Assembly (NCBI GenBank): GCA_023663825.1
Contig: JAMPGQ010000003.1
Location: 1 to 64,000 of the forward strand
Direction of reading: 5' to 3'
From: Anaeroplasma bactoclasticum
GTDB lineage: Bacteria; Bacillota_I; Bacilli_A; Acholeplasmatales; Anaeroplasmataceae
DNA: 64,000 bases
Positions 51,623 to 59,268 of this stretch are shown here, one piece after another. The position numbers and the translations under genes were made by a program. Below the pieces are notes generated by a model, which saw only the letters and a program-made list of their open reading frames with translations, ran no database searches and was not told the origin of the DNA. Each line of letters starts with the position of its first letter. The stretch's first letter is position 1.

Positions 51623-51781
51623 ATGATGCAGGATGATTTTGATGAAATCAATCAGATAAAAAAACCAAGTTATTTTCTTCAGCGTTGTGTCAAGGTAGAA
51701 GAATTCTACGATTATGAATTTGCAACAGAATTCTTTGTTACTGCTCCCGTTGATGTAAATGACTTATATAATCAAAATTAA
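51623..51781 (+). CDS. Small acidic hypothetical protein
   Basis: A 52-residue protein (MMQDDFDEINQIKKPSYFLQ ... EFFVTAPVDVNDLYNQN) of unknown family. ATG 51623 is preceded by AAGGGTG; an in-frame ATG at 51584 lies without ribosome site. No membrane segment or motif. It sits between the P-type ATPase gene and a terminator, so it is probably co-transcribed with the pump. Confidence 0.5.
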   Translation: MMQDDFDEINQIKKPSYFLQRCVKVEEFYDYEFATEFFVTAPVDVNDLYNQN

Positions 51782-51789
51782 AATGAAAG

Positions 51790-51827
51790 CCTCTGTGTAA
51801 AAAATACATAGAGGTATTTTATTTTAG
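51790..51827 (+). terminator. Terminator before rlmB
   Basis: CCTCTGTGT (51790-51798) pairs with ACATAGAGG (51806-51814) with one G-T pair, followed by TATTTTATTTT. A TATAAT at 51840-51845 then begins the rlmB unit. Confidence 0.75.
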
Positions 51828-51874
51828 TTCTAAATTTGGTATAATAAGTACTAGAAAACAAAATGGTGAATGGT

Positions 51875-52579
51875 ATGATTAAAATATATGGGAAAAATTG
51901 TATTCGTGAGGCAATACGGAAAAACCAGGGGCTACAAGAGATTTTTATCCTAGAAGGAGTAGCTAAAAAGGATGAGGCTTTTTTAAATCTTTTAAAGGAT
52001 AAAAAAATAAAATATACAATCCAAACCAAAAAGCAAATGGATATGCTATTTGGGGATGGACACCAAGGCTATGGAGCCTATCATTTAGAGTATAAGGTGT
52101 ATGGTGAAGAGATAATTGAAGCTATCAGCTCTTCTCCTAAACGTATTTTATTATTAGATGGAATTATGGATCCACATAATTTAGGTGCGATATTAAGAAG
52201 CGTTGATGCTTTTGGATATGACGCAGTTGTATTACCTAAGAATAGAAGCTGCTTTATTACAGAGACTGTAGCTCATATTTCTACAGGAGCCATAGAATAT
52301 GTTAAAATTGCTTATGTGAATAGCTTATCTGTATTTGTAGATCGATTAAAGGATGCGGGGTATTGGATTTGTGGCACGGATGCCAAAGGTAGTACAGATG
52401 TTTCTTGTGTTGATTTAAGTTTAGATTTAGCTGTTATTATAGGTTCTGAGGGCTTTGGTATGAGTAAAACTCTTCTGCATAAGACAGATTATTTATTATC
52501 CATTCCTATGGTTGGACATGTGAATAGTCTCAATGCCTCAGTTAGTGCAGGTATTATTTTATATGCTTTAAAAAAATAA
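51875..52579 (+). CDS. rlmB: 23S rRNA (guanosine-2'-O)-methyltransferase RlmB-type
   Basis: A 234-residue SpoU/TrmH-family methyltransferase: N-terminal substrate-binding part (MIKIYGKNCIREAIRKNQ, FGDGHQGYGAYHLEY) and the knotted domain with LDGIMDPHNLGAILRSVDAF, VVLPKNRSCFIT, LAVIIGSEGFGMSKTLL and IPMVGHVNSLNASVSAGIIL. These are the three SPOUT motifs. ATG 51875 fits GGTGA spacing; ATG 51863 is also possible. It sits in the usual place between mrnC and the sigma factor. Confidence 0.92.
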   Translation: MIKIYGKNCIREAIRKNQGLQEIFILEGVAKKDEAFLNLLKDKKIKYTIQTKKQMDMLFGDGHQGYGAYHLEYKVYGEEIIEAISSSPKRILLLDGIMDPHNLGAILRSVDAFGYDAVVLPKNRSCFITETVAHISTGAIEYVKIAYVNSLSVFVDRLKDAGYWICGTDAKGSTDVSCVDLSLDLAVIIGSEGFGMSKTLLHKTDYLLSIPMVGHVNSLNASVSAGIILYALKK

Positions 52580-52588
52580 AAAGGAAAG

Positions 52589-53137
52589 ATGTATGTTCAA
52601 GCAAATGACAACGAATTAATTTATTTAATAAAAGAAGGAAATCAAGCAGCGTATCGTACTTTATATATTAAGTATGAGCATTTAATACGTAAGATTTATA
52701 ATGAAAATTTAAAAACGAGAGGAATTTGCTTTGCCGATTTCTTACAGGAATGTATGATGTGTTTAAATCGAGCTATTTATACTTTTAAAGAGACGTTTGG
52801 TTGCACATTTTATTCATATTTTTTGGTGATTATTCGCAAAAATTATTCTAAGCTAATGAGAACTAATGCTTTATATTTAAAGGAACACAATACCGAATAT
52901 ACACCAGAAAACCTTTTTGCTGATAGTAATTCTAAGTCTTTTTTAGTCGATTTAGTGATACGAGAATTGGAACTGACTGATGATTTAGAAAAGGATTTAT
53001 TTTATGAGTGCATTTTGAAAAATGTAAAAGTTGTTCAAATTGCTAAAAAGTATAAAAAAAAATATACGAGTGTCTATATTAAATATAAAAAAATCAAAGA
53101 GAAAATCGAAAAGATATTGACTAATGCTAAGGTTTGA
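52589..53137 (+). CDS. Sigma-70-like RNA polymerase sigma factor (SigH-type)
   Basis: A 182-residue protein with region 2 ([57 protein letters not shown]) and a shortened, Lys-rich region 4 ([39 protein letters not shown]). Its place between rlmB and rpmG-secE-nusG is that of sigH in Bacilli. Region 4 is divergent, so the promoter recognised may differ from classical SigH. AAGGAAAG precedes the ATG very closely. Confidence 0.8.
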   Translation: MYVQANDNELIYLIKEGNQAAYRTLYIKYEHLIRKIYNENLKTRGICFADFLQECMMCLNRAIYTFKETFGCTFYSYFLVIIRKNYSKLMRTNALYLKEHNTEYTPENLFADSNSKSFLVDLVIRELELTDDLEKDLFYECILKNVKVVQIAKKYKKKYTSVYIKYKKIKEKIEKILTNAKV

Positions 53138-53195
53138 TATAAAATATTATCAAGCCTTAAAAGGTTTTTTTATTTTGAAATTTGGAGGACTCATA

Positions 53196-53345
53196 ATGCG
53201 TACGAAGGTTATACTTGTTTGTGAGGAATGCTTATCAAGAAATTATACGACGACAAAGAATCCTCAAAAAACAACAGAAAGAATAGAAGTAAAAAAATTT
53301 TGTAAAGCTTGTAACAAGCATACACTACATAAAGAAACGAAATAA
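53196..53345 (+). CDS. rpmG: 50S ribosomal protein L33
   Basis: A 49-residue protein, [40 protein letters not shown], with both CxxC zinc pairs. GGAGG (53184-53188) precedes ATG 53196; the longer upstream frame is not used. Standard location before secE and nusG. Confidence 0.95.
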   Translation: MRTKVILVCEECLSRNYTTTKNPQKTTERIEVKKFCKACNKHTLHKETK

Positions 53346-53357
53346 GGAGAAAAGATT

Positions 53358-53765
53358 ATGGCAGTTAAGGAAAAAACACAAGATAAGCCATCTCGTATTT
53401 GGCAATATCTTAAGGAAACTCACAAATGGGAAAATTATGTATTCTTAATTTTTTCAGTATTAGTATTAGTTCTTGGATGTTTAATATTAACAAACGCATT
53501 AAGCGTTAGACAAGATTTTTGGTTAATTGGAAAATATCCAAAGGCATTTGGAGGCATTTTAGTTGGTATTGCAGGTGTATTTACGATTTATGGATTGTAT
53601 CCATTTTTCAAGCCAGCTTTCCCAGAGTTTAAGAAAGTTACTTGGTTAACTTTAAGAAAATGGGTTGGCAATTCTATTCGTGTATTATTGTTTTTAGTGA
53701 TTTTTGCATTACTATTCCTTTTATATGATGCATTCATTACTCAAATTCTTGCAAGAATTTTCTAA
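53358..53765 (+). CDS. secE: Preprotein translocase SecE, long form
   Basis: A 135-residue protein. The C-terminal ~55 residues are normal SecE: FPEFKKVTWLTLRKWVGNSI followed by one membrane helix. The first 80 residues add a basic, charged start and two further hydrophobic helices (YVFLIFSVLVLVLGCLIL; FGGILVGIAGVFTIYGLYPF), giving three TM segments as in E. coli, unlike the ~60-residue one-TM SecE of Bacillus. Located directly before nusG as expected. Confidence 0.9.
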   Translation: MAVKEKTQDKPSRIWQYLKETHKWENYVFLIFSVLVLVLGCLILTNALSVRQDFWLIGKYPKAFGGILVGIAGVFTIYGLYPFFKPAFPEFKKVTWLTLRKWVGNSIRVLLFLVIFALLFLLYDAFITQILARIF

Positions 53766-53777
53766 TAGAGGTTAAAT

Positions 53778-54323
53778 ATGAGAAGATGGTATATTGTAGG
53801 AACCTATTCTGGTTATGAAAATGCAGTAAAGCAGGATTTAGAAAAGCGTAAGGAAACCATGAATATGCAGGATAAGATTTATCAGGTTATGGTTCCAGAA
53901 GAAATAATAGAAGTAACAGATAAAAAAGGAAAGAAAAAACAAAAGGTAACTAAGCTTTTTCCTGGATATGTTTTCGTTGAGATGGAAGTTGAAGGAGAAA
54001 TGGATGAGAAGGCTTGGTTTATGATACGTAACACACCAAAGGTAACAGGATTTTTAGGATCTAGTGGTGGTGGTACAAAGCCAGTTCCTGTACCTGTAGA
54101 TGAAATGAATCGTATTTTAATTTCTTTAGGTCTAGTGGAAAAGTCAGTTATGGATTTCAAGGTTGGAGATCGTATTGAAATTGTTTCTGGTCCATTTGAG
54201 GGGAAAATATATGATATTGCTTCTGTGAATTTAGATGCAGAAGAGGTTATTGTATTGGTTGAGATGTTTGGAGGAAGATCTACACAAATGACCTTCAGCT
54301 TCAAACAAATTCGCAAAATCTAG
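53778..54323 (+). CDS. nusG: Transcription antitermination factor NusG
   Basis: A 181-residue protein with the NGN domain (RRWYIVGTYSGYENAVKQDL, KLFPGYVFVEM, WFMIRNTPKVTGFLG) and the KOW domain (FKVGDRIEIVSGPFEGKIYDI, FSFKQIRKI). It binds RNA polymerase and links it to ribosome or Rho. Follows secE by 12 nt. Confidence 0.97.
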   Translation: MRRWYIVGTYSGYENAVKQDLEKRKETMNMQDKIYQVMVPEEIIEVTDKKGKKKQKVTKLFPGYVFVEMEVEGEMDEKAWFMIRNTPKVTGFLGSSGGGTKPVPVPVDEMNRILISLGLVEKSVMDFKVGDRIEIVSGPFEGKIYDIASVNLDAEEVIVLVEMFGGRSTQMTFSFKQIRKI

Positions 54324-54333
54324 CAAATAAAAC

Positions 54334-54362
54334 TTGCATTATAATCTTTTATGTGTTAGAAT
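54334..54362 (+). promoter_or_regulatory. Promoter of rpmE
   Basis: TTGCAT (54334-54339) and TAGAAT (54357-54362) with 17-bp spacing; GAAGGAG (54398-54404) then precedes ATG 54414. Confidence 0.6.
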
Positions 54363-54413
54363 AATTTGGAAACTTTCTATGATAGTAAATCATGGCGGAA
54401 GGAGTGTATTAGC

Positions 54414-54623
54414 ATGAAACAAGGAATCCATCCAGAATATAAGACAGTAAAGGTAACTTGTACTACTTGTGGTAGTGTATTCGAATCAGGATCTGTATTA
54501 GGTGAGATTCGTGTTGATACTTGTTCAAATTGTCATCCATTCTATACTGGTAAGCAAGCATTTACTCAGGCAGATGGTCGTGTTGAAAAGTTCAACAAGC
54601 GCTATGGCGTTAAAAATAATTAA
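54414..54623 (+). CDS. rpmE: 50S ribosomal protein L31, zinc type
   Basis: A 69-residue protein: [20 protein letters not shown], then [14 protein letters not shown] and [13 protein letters not shown]. The two CxxC pairs mark the zinc-binding form. The ATG at 54414 is fixed by GAAGGAG; an upstream in-frame TTG at 54366 is not used. Confidence 0.96.
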   Translation: MKQGIHPEYKTVKVTCTTCGSVFESGSVLGEIRVDTCSNCHPFYTGKQAFTQADGRVEKFNKRYGVKNN

Positions 54624-54631
54624 TGAAATAT

Positions 54632-54652
54632 AAGCCCTAAAGGGCTTTTTTT
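54632..54652 (+). terminator. Terminator after rpmE
   Basis: AAGCCCT (54632-54638) and AGGGCTT (54641-54647) followed by a run of T. Confidence 0.85.
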
Positions 54653-54675
54653 CTAGGAATAAGAGGGGAAAGAAT

Positions 54676-55260
54676 ATGCAGTATCATTTAAATAAACCAG
54701 GCTGGATAGAGGTCGTATGTGGACCGATGTTTGCTGGAAAAACAGAAGAGCTTATTCGTCGTGTAAAGCGTATGGATTTTGCCAAGAAGAAATATTTGAT
54801 TTTTAAACCAACTATCGATAATCGTTATTCAATTTCTGAAGTGGTTTCTCATAATATGCGAAAGGTTAAGGCTATAAATATCTCTTCATCAGCTGAAATC
54901 AAGGATTATTTAACAGATGATGTTGAAGCAGTTCTAATTGATGAGGTGCAATTTTTTGATTCTGAAGTTGTCGAAGTTTGTAAAAATTTAGCTAACCAAG
55001 GTCTAAGAGTTATTTGTACAGGCCTTGATTGTGATTTTAGAGGCAATCCATTTCCTATTGTAGCTAGCTTACTTGCAATGGCAGAAAGTATTACTAAACT
55101 AACTGCAATTTGTGTATGCTGTGGAAATGAAGCAACGATGACACAGCGTATCATTAATGGAAAGCCAGCAAAATATAGTGATCCTACTATTTTAGTTGGA
55201 GAAAAGGAATCCTATGAGCCTAGATGCCGTAGATGTCATGTGATAAAAAATGATGCATGA
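54676..55260 (+). CDS. tdk: Thymidine kinase
   Basis: A 194-residue type II thymidine kinase: P-loop GPMFAGKTEELIRRVKR, Walker B-like VLIDEVQFFD, the lasso segment GLDCDFRGNPFPIVASLLAM and zinc Cys pairs CVCCGN and CRRCH. It phosphorylates thymidine in the salvage pathway. Follows rpmE in many Firmicutes. Overlaps tadA by 11 nt. Confidence 0.96.
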   Translation: MQYHLNKPGWIEVVCGPMFAGKTEELIRRVKRMDFAKKKYLIFKPTIDNRYSISEVVSHNMRKVKAINISSSAEIKDYLTDDVEAVLIDEVQFFDSEVVEVCKNLANQGLRVICTGLDCDFRGNPFPIVASLLAMAESITKLTAICVCCGNEATMTQRIINGKPAKYSDPTILVGEKESYEPRCRRCHVIKNDA

Positions 55261-55702
55261 ATATTTTATGAGGGAAGCTTTAAAGGAAGCAAAAAAAGCC
55301 TATTCAAAAAATGAAACACCCATTGGCGCGGTTGCAGTTTATGAAGATAAGATTATTGCAAGAGCACATAACTTAAGAGAAACGAAGCAAGATTCTACAA
55401 TGCATGCAGAACTACAAGTTCTTCAGAAGGCTTGCAAAAAATTAGGAACATGGCGATTAGAACAAGTAAGTGTTTATGTGACCTTAGAGCCATGTGTAAT
55501 GTGCGCAGGGGCAATGATTCAAGCTAGAGTGAAAAACGTCTTTTATGGTGCTAAAAACAATCGTTTTGGAGCTCATCAAGGAGCAATTCATTTATTTGAT
55601 GTTCCATTTAATCATCAAATAAATGTAATAGGTGGTATATTAGAAGAAGAATGTGCAACTATGATATCCTCCTTTTTTAAAGACCTTCGATTAAAGTCTT
55701 GA
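55250..55702 (+). CDS. tadA: tRNA adenosine(34) deaminase
   Basis: A 150-residue deaminase: TMHAELQVLQKACKKLGTW with the catalytic HAE, and VTLEPCVMCAGAMIQARVKN with PCxxC zinc ligands. NNRFGAHQGAIHLFDVPFNH is typical of TadA and not of cytidine deaminase. It makes inosine at the wobble base of tRNA-Arg(ACG). Start ATG 55250 or 55253 within tdk. The SRP RNA gene follows, the usual neighbour (tadA-ffs-dnaX); dnaX is not next here. Confidence 0.93.
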   Translation: MMHEYFMREALKEAKKAYSKNETPIGAVAVYEDKIIARAHNLRETKQDSTMHAELQVLQKACKKLGTWRLEQVSVYVTLEPCVMCAGAMIQARVKNVFYGAKNNRFGAHQGAIHLFDVPFNHQINVIGGILEEECATMISSFFKDLRLKS

Positions 55703-55733
55703 ATTTTAAGCACTGTTGTGATATTATAATGTA

Positions 55734-55823
55734 GTCCTTAATCAATTATGTACGGTGAACCAGGTCAGGACCGGAAGGTAGCAGCCTTAAGCTAGTAGGT
55801 AATGTGGTTAAGGCGTTTTTTTC
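55734..55823 (+). ncRNA. ffs: Signal recognition particle RNA, short bacterial type
   Basis: Contains the universal tetraloop region GGTCAGGACCGGAAGGTAGC followed by AGCC (55763-55786), closed by GTCCTTAA at the 5' end and TTAAGGC at the 3' end. A TATAAT (55725-55730) lies just upstream and a T-run after 55815. It is ~90 nt, without the Alu domain found in Bacillus. Confidence 0.95.
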
Positions 55824-55830
55824 TTGTTTT

Positions 55831-55860
55831 AAAAAAACAGATAGTAAAATCTGTTTTTTT
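55831..55860. terminator. Bidirectional terminator between ffs and pepP
   Basis: AAAAAAACAGAT (55831-55842) and ATCTGTTTTTTT (55849-55860) form a symmetric stem with A/T runs on both sides, so it can end ffs from the left and pepP from the right. Confidence 0.8.
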
Positions 55861-55865
55861 AAAAT

Positions 55866-57644
55866 TTATATTTTCCTTGTATATTTTTTTAACCATTCCA
55901 CTTCATCTTCTTCAAGATAAGGACTGATGAGATGGAATACTTTTTTGTGATATTGGTTTAACCAATCTTTTTCATCTTGATTTAAAAGATTTACATCTAT
56001 TGCATCTAAATCAATCGGAGCATAGGTAATCGTTTCAAAGCCTAAGAACTCTCCAAAATCGCTTTTGCCCTTTGATACGCAAACCATTTCATTTTCAATA
56101 CGAATTCCATATTTGTTTTCTAAATAGATGCCAGGTTCATTGGTTGTAATCATTCCAGGAACAAATTCAGCTGAATCATTTCGTTCAGGAACAATTTGCC
56201 ATCTAAATCCATTCGGAGCTTCATGCACAGAAAGAAGAAAGCCTACACCATGTCCTGTTCCACATTTATAATCTAATAATTGCTTCCAAATTGGTCCACG
56301 TGCTAAAATATCAAGATTTACTCCTTTTACTCCTTTTAAAAATACTGCTTCAGATAAGGCTATTACAGATTTTAATACTGTCGTGAAATGAAGCTTTTGT
56401 ATATCTGTAATTTCTCCTAAGGCTAGAGTTCTAGTGATATCTGTTGTTCCATCTAGATAGTGGCCTCCAGAATCTATCAAAAGAAAATCATTAGGCTCTA
56501 ATAAATAATTAGATTCTTGAGTTGCAGAGTAGTGCATCATTGCACCATGATCCTTATAAGCACAAATGGTTTCAAAGGATATGTCAACAAAGCTTTCTTG
56601 GGCTTGTCTAAGCTTTTGCAGATGGCTTTGAACAGAAAGCTCGCTCAAAGAAGACTCTCCATTTATATTTGTTTTTACATAATACATTAATTTAGTAAAG
56701 GCTACCCCATCTTTTATATGTGCGTGAATTGTATTTTCAATTTCAACTTTATTTTTAATTGCTTTCATTAGAAGGGTAGGATCTGCCTTATTTATAAGAG
56801 AATTTTTGGGATTTAACAAGGAATAAATAGAATAATTTACTTTGTTTAAATCTAGCAAAATAATTTTATTTTCTATAGTGGAAAGATAAGAATAGAAGTC
56901 TTTATACTCATGGACTATTACCTCATTTTCTTTTAAATATTTTTCTATGAGCCTATCTATTTTTTTAGTATCTATAAATAAATGGCAATTTTCTTGATCA
57001 ATTATAGTGAATGCTAAAAATACAGGCGTATGAGGAATGTCATTGGCTCTTAGATTATAAAGCCATGCTTGATCTTCAAGGCTAGATAGAATATGGATAT
57101 CTGCTTTATTATCATTTATTTTTTGTTTTACTTCATATAGCTTATCCTTAAAGGTTTTGCCTGAAAAAAATTCTTCTAGTTTGTAAAGAAAAGAAAATGG
57201 CAAATGTGGTCGGTCTTCCCAAATTTCAGAGATAAAATCTACATTTGGATTTAAATTAATATTTGGTGCTTTTTTCAAAAGCTTTATTATAAAAGAAGTA
57301 GACATAACCTTTCCTTCAAAGGCAACTGTGCTGTTTTCATTTAGATGGTTAGCTAAAAATTCATCTACTGTTGGGACTCCAAGTGTTCCTTGCTTCATAA
57401 GGGTTATATTTTTGCCCTCTATTTGTTTACTTGCTTGAATATAATATCTTCCATCTGTCCAAAGGAATGCTTTTTTTGCTGTTATGACAAGTGTTCCTGC
57501 TGAGCCTGTAAAGCCAGTCAAGAAGGCTCTTGTCTTATAATACTCACTTAAGTATTCACTGTTATGTTCATCAGAAGTGGGAATAATATATGCATCAATT
57601 TGTTGTTGTTCTAATTTTTTTTGAATGTTTTTGATTTTATCCAT
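55866..57644 (-). CDS. Xaa-Pro aminopeptidase, M24B
   Basis: A 592-residue three-domain peptidase of the large pepP class: two creatinase-like N-terminal domains (YIIPTSDEHNSEYLSEYYKT, FLTGFTGSAGTLVI, FLWTDGRYYIQASKQIEG) and a pita-bread catalytic domain with LLIDSGGHYLDGTTDITRTL (two Asp ligands), GTGHGVGFLLSVHE (His) and MITTNEPGIYLE plus GIRIENEMV (Glu ligands). It removes N-terminal residues preceding proline. ATG 57644 is used, with GGTGA upstream; the TTG at 57656 is less likely. Confidence 0.93.
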   Translation of the reverse strand: MDKIKNIQKKLEQQQIDAYIIPTSDEHNSEYLSEYYKTRAFLTGFTGSAGTLVITAKKAFLWTDGRYYIQASKQIEGKNITLMKQGTLGVPTVDEFLANHLNENSTVAFEGKVMSTSFIIKLLKKAPNINLNPNVDFISEIWEDRPHLPFSFLYKLEEFFSGKTFKDKLYEVKQKINDNKADIHILSSLEDQAWLYNLRANDIPHTPVFLAFTIIDQENCHLFIDTKKIDRLIEKYLKENEVIVHEYKDFYSYLSTIENKIILLDLNKVNYSIYSLLNPKNSLINKADPTLLMKAIKNKVEIENTIHAHIKDGVAFTKLMYYVKTNINGESSLSELSVQSHLQKLRQAQESFVDISFETICAYKDHGAMMHYSATQESNYLLEPNDFLLIDSGGHYLDGTTDITRTLALGEITDIQKLHFTTVLKSVIALSEAVFLKGVKGVNLDILARGPIWKQLLDYKCGTGHGVGFLLSVHEAPNGFRWQIVPERNDSAEFVPGMITTNEPGIYLENKYGIRIENEMVCVSKGKSDFGEFLGFETITYAPIDLDAIDVNLLNQDEKDWLNQYHKKVFHLISPYLEEDEVEWLKKYTRKI

Positions 57645-57703
57645 TTTAATCACCAATTCCTATTATAACTTTTTTTATTAAAAAAAGAAATAGATTTCTT
57701 TTA

Positions 57704-57732
57704 TTGAAAAAAATAAATTATTATGGTATAAC
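57704..57732 (+). promoter_or_regulatory. Promoter upstream of the cvpA-like gene
   Basis: TTGAAA (57704-57709) and TATAAC (57727-57732), 17 bp apart. AGGAAGTGAT (57754-57763) is a near-consensus ribosome site. Confidence 0.6.
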
Positions 57733-57767
57733 AAGGACATATTATATATGATTAGGAAGTGATATTG

Positions 57768-58490
57768 TTGGATTTGAAGATTTGTGGTATTATAGATATC
57801 ATTTTAATATTATTAATTTTATTAAGCTTATTTATAGGCTTTAAAAAAGGGTTCCTAAAAAAAGCAATTGGATTAATAGGATTATTTATTGCGTTAGCAG
57901 TGGCGTTTGTTTTTTGCAAGCAGCTTGCTGGTGCATTTGAATCCTCAAACTTAGTTTATAAGCCTATTTTTGAAAATATTAAATCTAATGTTTTAGAAAC
58001 TGAAATCTTTCAAAATGCTGGTGGAAGTGATGCTACTATTTCTGATGTTTTAGTTTCTATGGGTATGCCTAAATTTTTTGCAAATATGTTTGCAGGTAAC
58101 ATTTCAAATGGAACAACTTTAGAAGCTTTAGCAAACAATATCGCTCATTTTTTTGCGCATATAATAACTGTTATTATCAGCTTTATTATTTTGTTTATAG
58201 GGGTATTTATTGCTGCTATTTTGTTAAAAATATTGGCAACAATTTTAAGAGGGAATGCAATCATTAGAACAATAGATGGTATATTAGGTATGGTTTTGTA
58301 TTTTTGTTTGTTTATGATTGTGGTTTATGCTGTGTTTGCTATTATGCGCTTATTAGGTCATTTTGAATTTTTTGCTGGCTTTCAAAAGTTTCTAGATGTA
58401 GATATGAAACTGAATGAAAATACTTTTAGAATATCTAAATTTTTTTATCAGCATAATGTAATTTATTCTTTCTTTGATATCTTTTTTTAA
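57768..58490 (+). CDS. CvpA-family membrane protein
   Basis: A 240-residue protein with about four membrane helices; KICGIIDIILILLILLSLFI then GFKKGFLKKAIGLIGLFIAL is a clear CvpA start. A loop of ~70 residues between TM2 and TM3 is outside. It starts with TTG: 57768 fits the AGGAAGTGAT ribosome site best; TTG 57765 and GTG 57759 are alternatives. In Bacilli a cvpA gene is usually next to mutS2 or zapA; here it is alone. Function uncertain. Confidence 0.75.
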   Translation: MDLKICGIIDIILILLILLSLFIGFKKGFLKKAIGLIGLFIALAVAFVFCKQLAGAFESSNLVYKPIFENIKSNVLETEIFQNAGGSDATISDVLVSMGMPKFFANMFAGNISNGTTLEALANNIAHFFAHIITVIISFIILFIGVFIAAILLKILATILRGNAIIRTIDGILGMVLYFCLFMIVVYAVFAIMRLLGHFEFFAGFQKFLDVDMKLNENTFRISKFFYQHNVIYSFFDIFF

Positions 58491-58506
58491 AAAAGGGAAT
58501 GAATTT

Positions 58507-58550
58507 ATTTCACGGTTTTTCTTTTAAAGTGTGAAATGCTATGATATAAT
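58507..58550 (+). promoter_or_regulatory. Promoter region with inverted repeat
   Basis: ATTTCAC (58507-58513) and GTGAAAT (58531-58537) are inverted around a T-rich centre, followed by TATAAT (58545-58550). The repeat covers the expected -35, which itself is poor, so a regulator site is likely. Confidence 0.4.
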
Positions 58551-58581
58551 AAAATATATGATTTAGAAAGGAAAATGGGAT

Positions 58582-59268
58582 ATGAGAATTAATCCGAAAT
58601 TATTTACAGTTGCTAATGATGCAGAGCCTGTTGATGTACAGGAATTCGATGGAAGAAAAATAGAAGTGTTTATGATGGAGCCTTATCCTCAGGTTAAAGA
58701 AGAATTTATTAATAAAGGGAAATTTGCGGTTTGGTCATCTATAGATGGTGTCAATTATCGTCTTTTTATTGAAGATGGGTATTACAATGAGCTTAAACCA
58801 CTATACTCTCAAGCGGTGAATAAGATATGGGTAGACTTTTGGGATACATGTGAAGGTATTTCTCGAAAAATGTCTAGATGTGTAATATTACCAGTTACTG
58901 TTGTAGCTATTGGTGGATGTATAGGCTTTTCTTTTTTAGAAAAGGGCAGTCTTTACGCAATGATAGCTGTAGTTGTTGTTGCATTTGTAATCATGCTATT
59001 TTGTAATAGACTTACTCGCAAAAAAATTTATGATGCGAATGCGGCGAGTGTTGAACTAATTAAAAAAACATTGGGTGGGACTAAGCAGTTTGATGAAATG
59101 CTAGAGCGCCAAAAGAATTATATGGATAGCTATTATGATAGCTTATATCCAGAAGAGGAGTTTGAAGAAGAGGAAGATGAAACATCTCCTTCTAAGGAGG
59201 AAGAAGAGGTAATTCTTTTAGAAGAGTCTGAGGCAGAAGCAGTTAAAGAGGTCGATAAGGATGAATAA
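58582..59268 (+). CDS. Two-TM membrane protein with acidic tail
   Basis: A 228-residue protein of unknown family. The first ~90 residues are soluble alpha/beta (EFDGRKIEVFMMEPYPQVKE, FAVWSSIDGVNYRLFIEDGY); two membrane helices follow (~103-122, ~124-145) and the last 40 residues are very acidic (EEEFEEEEDETSPSKEEEEV). It overlaps transketolase by 8 nt, so expression is coupled. The acidic tail faces the cytoplasm if the hairpin topology is right. Function unknown. Confidence 0.75.
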   Translation: MRINPKLFTVANDAEPVDVQEFDGRKIEVFMMEPYPQVKEEFINKGKFAVWSSIDGVNYRLFIEDGYYNELKPLYSQAVNKIWVDFWDTCEGISRKMSRCVILPVTVVAIGGCIGFSFLEKGSLYAMIAVVVVAFVIMLFCNRLTRKKIYDANAASVELIKKTLGGTKQFDEMLERQKNYMDSYYDSLYPEEEFEEEEDETSPSKEEEEVILLEESEAEAVKEVDKDE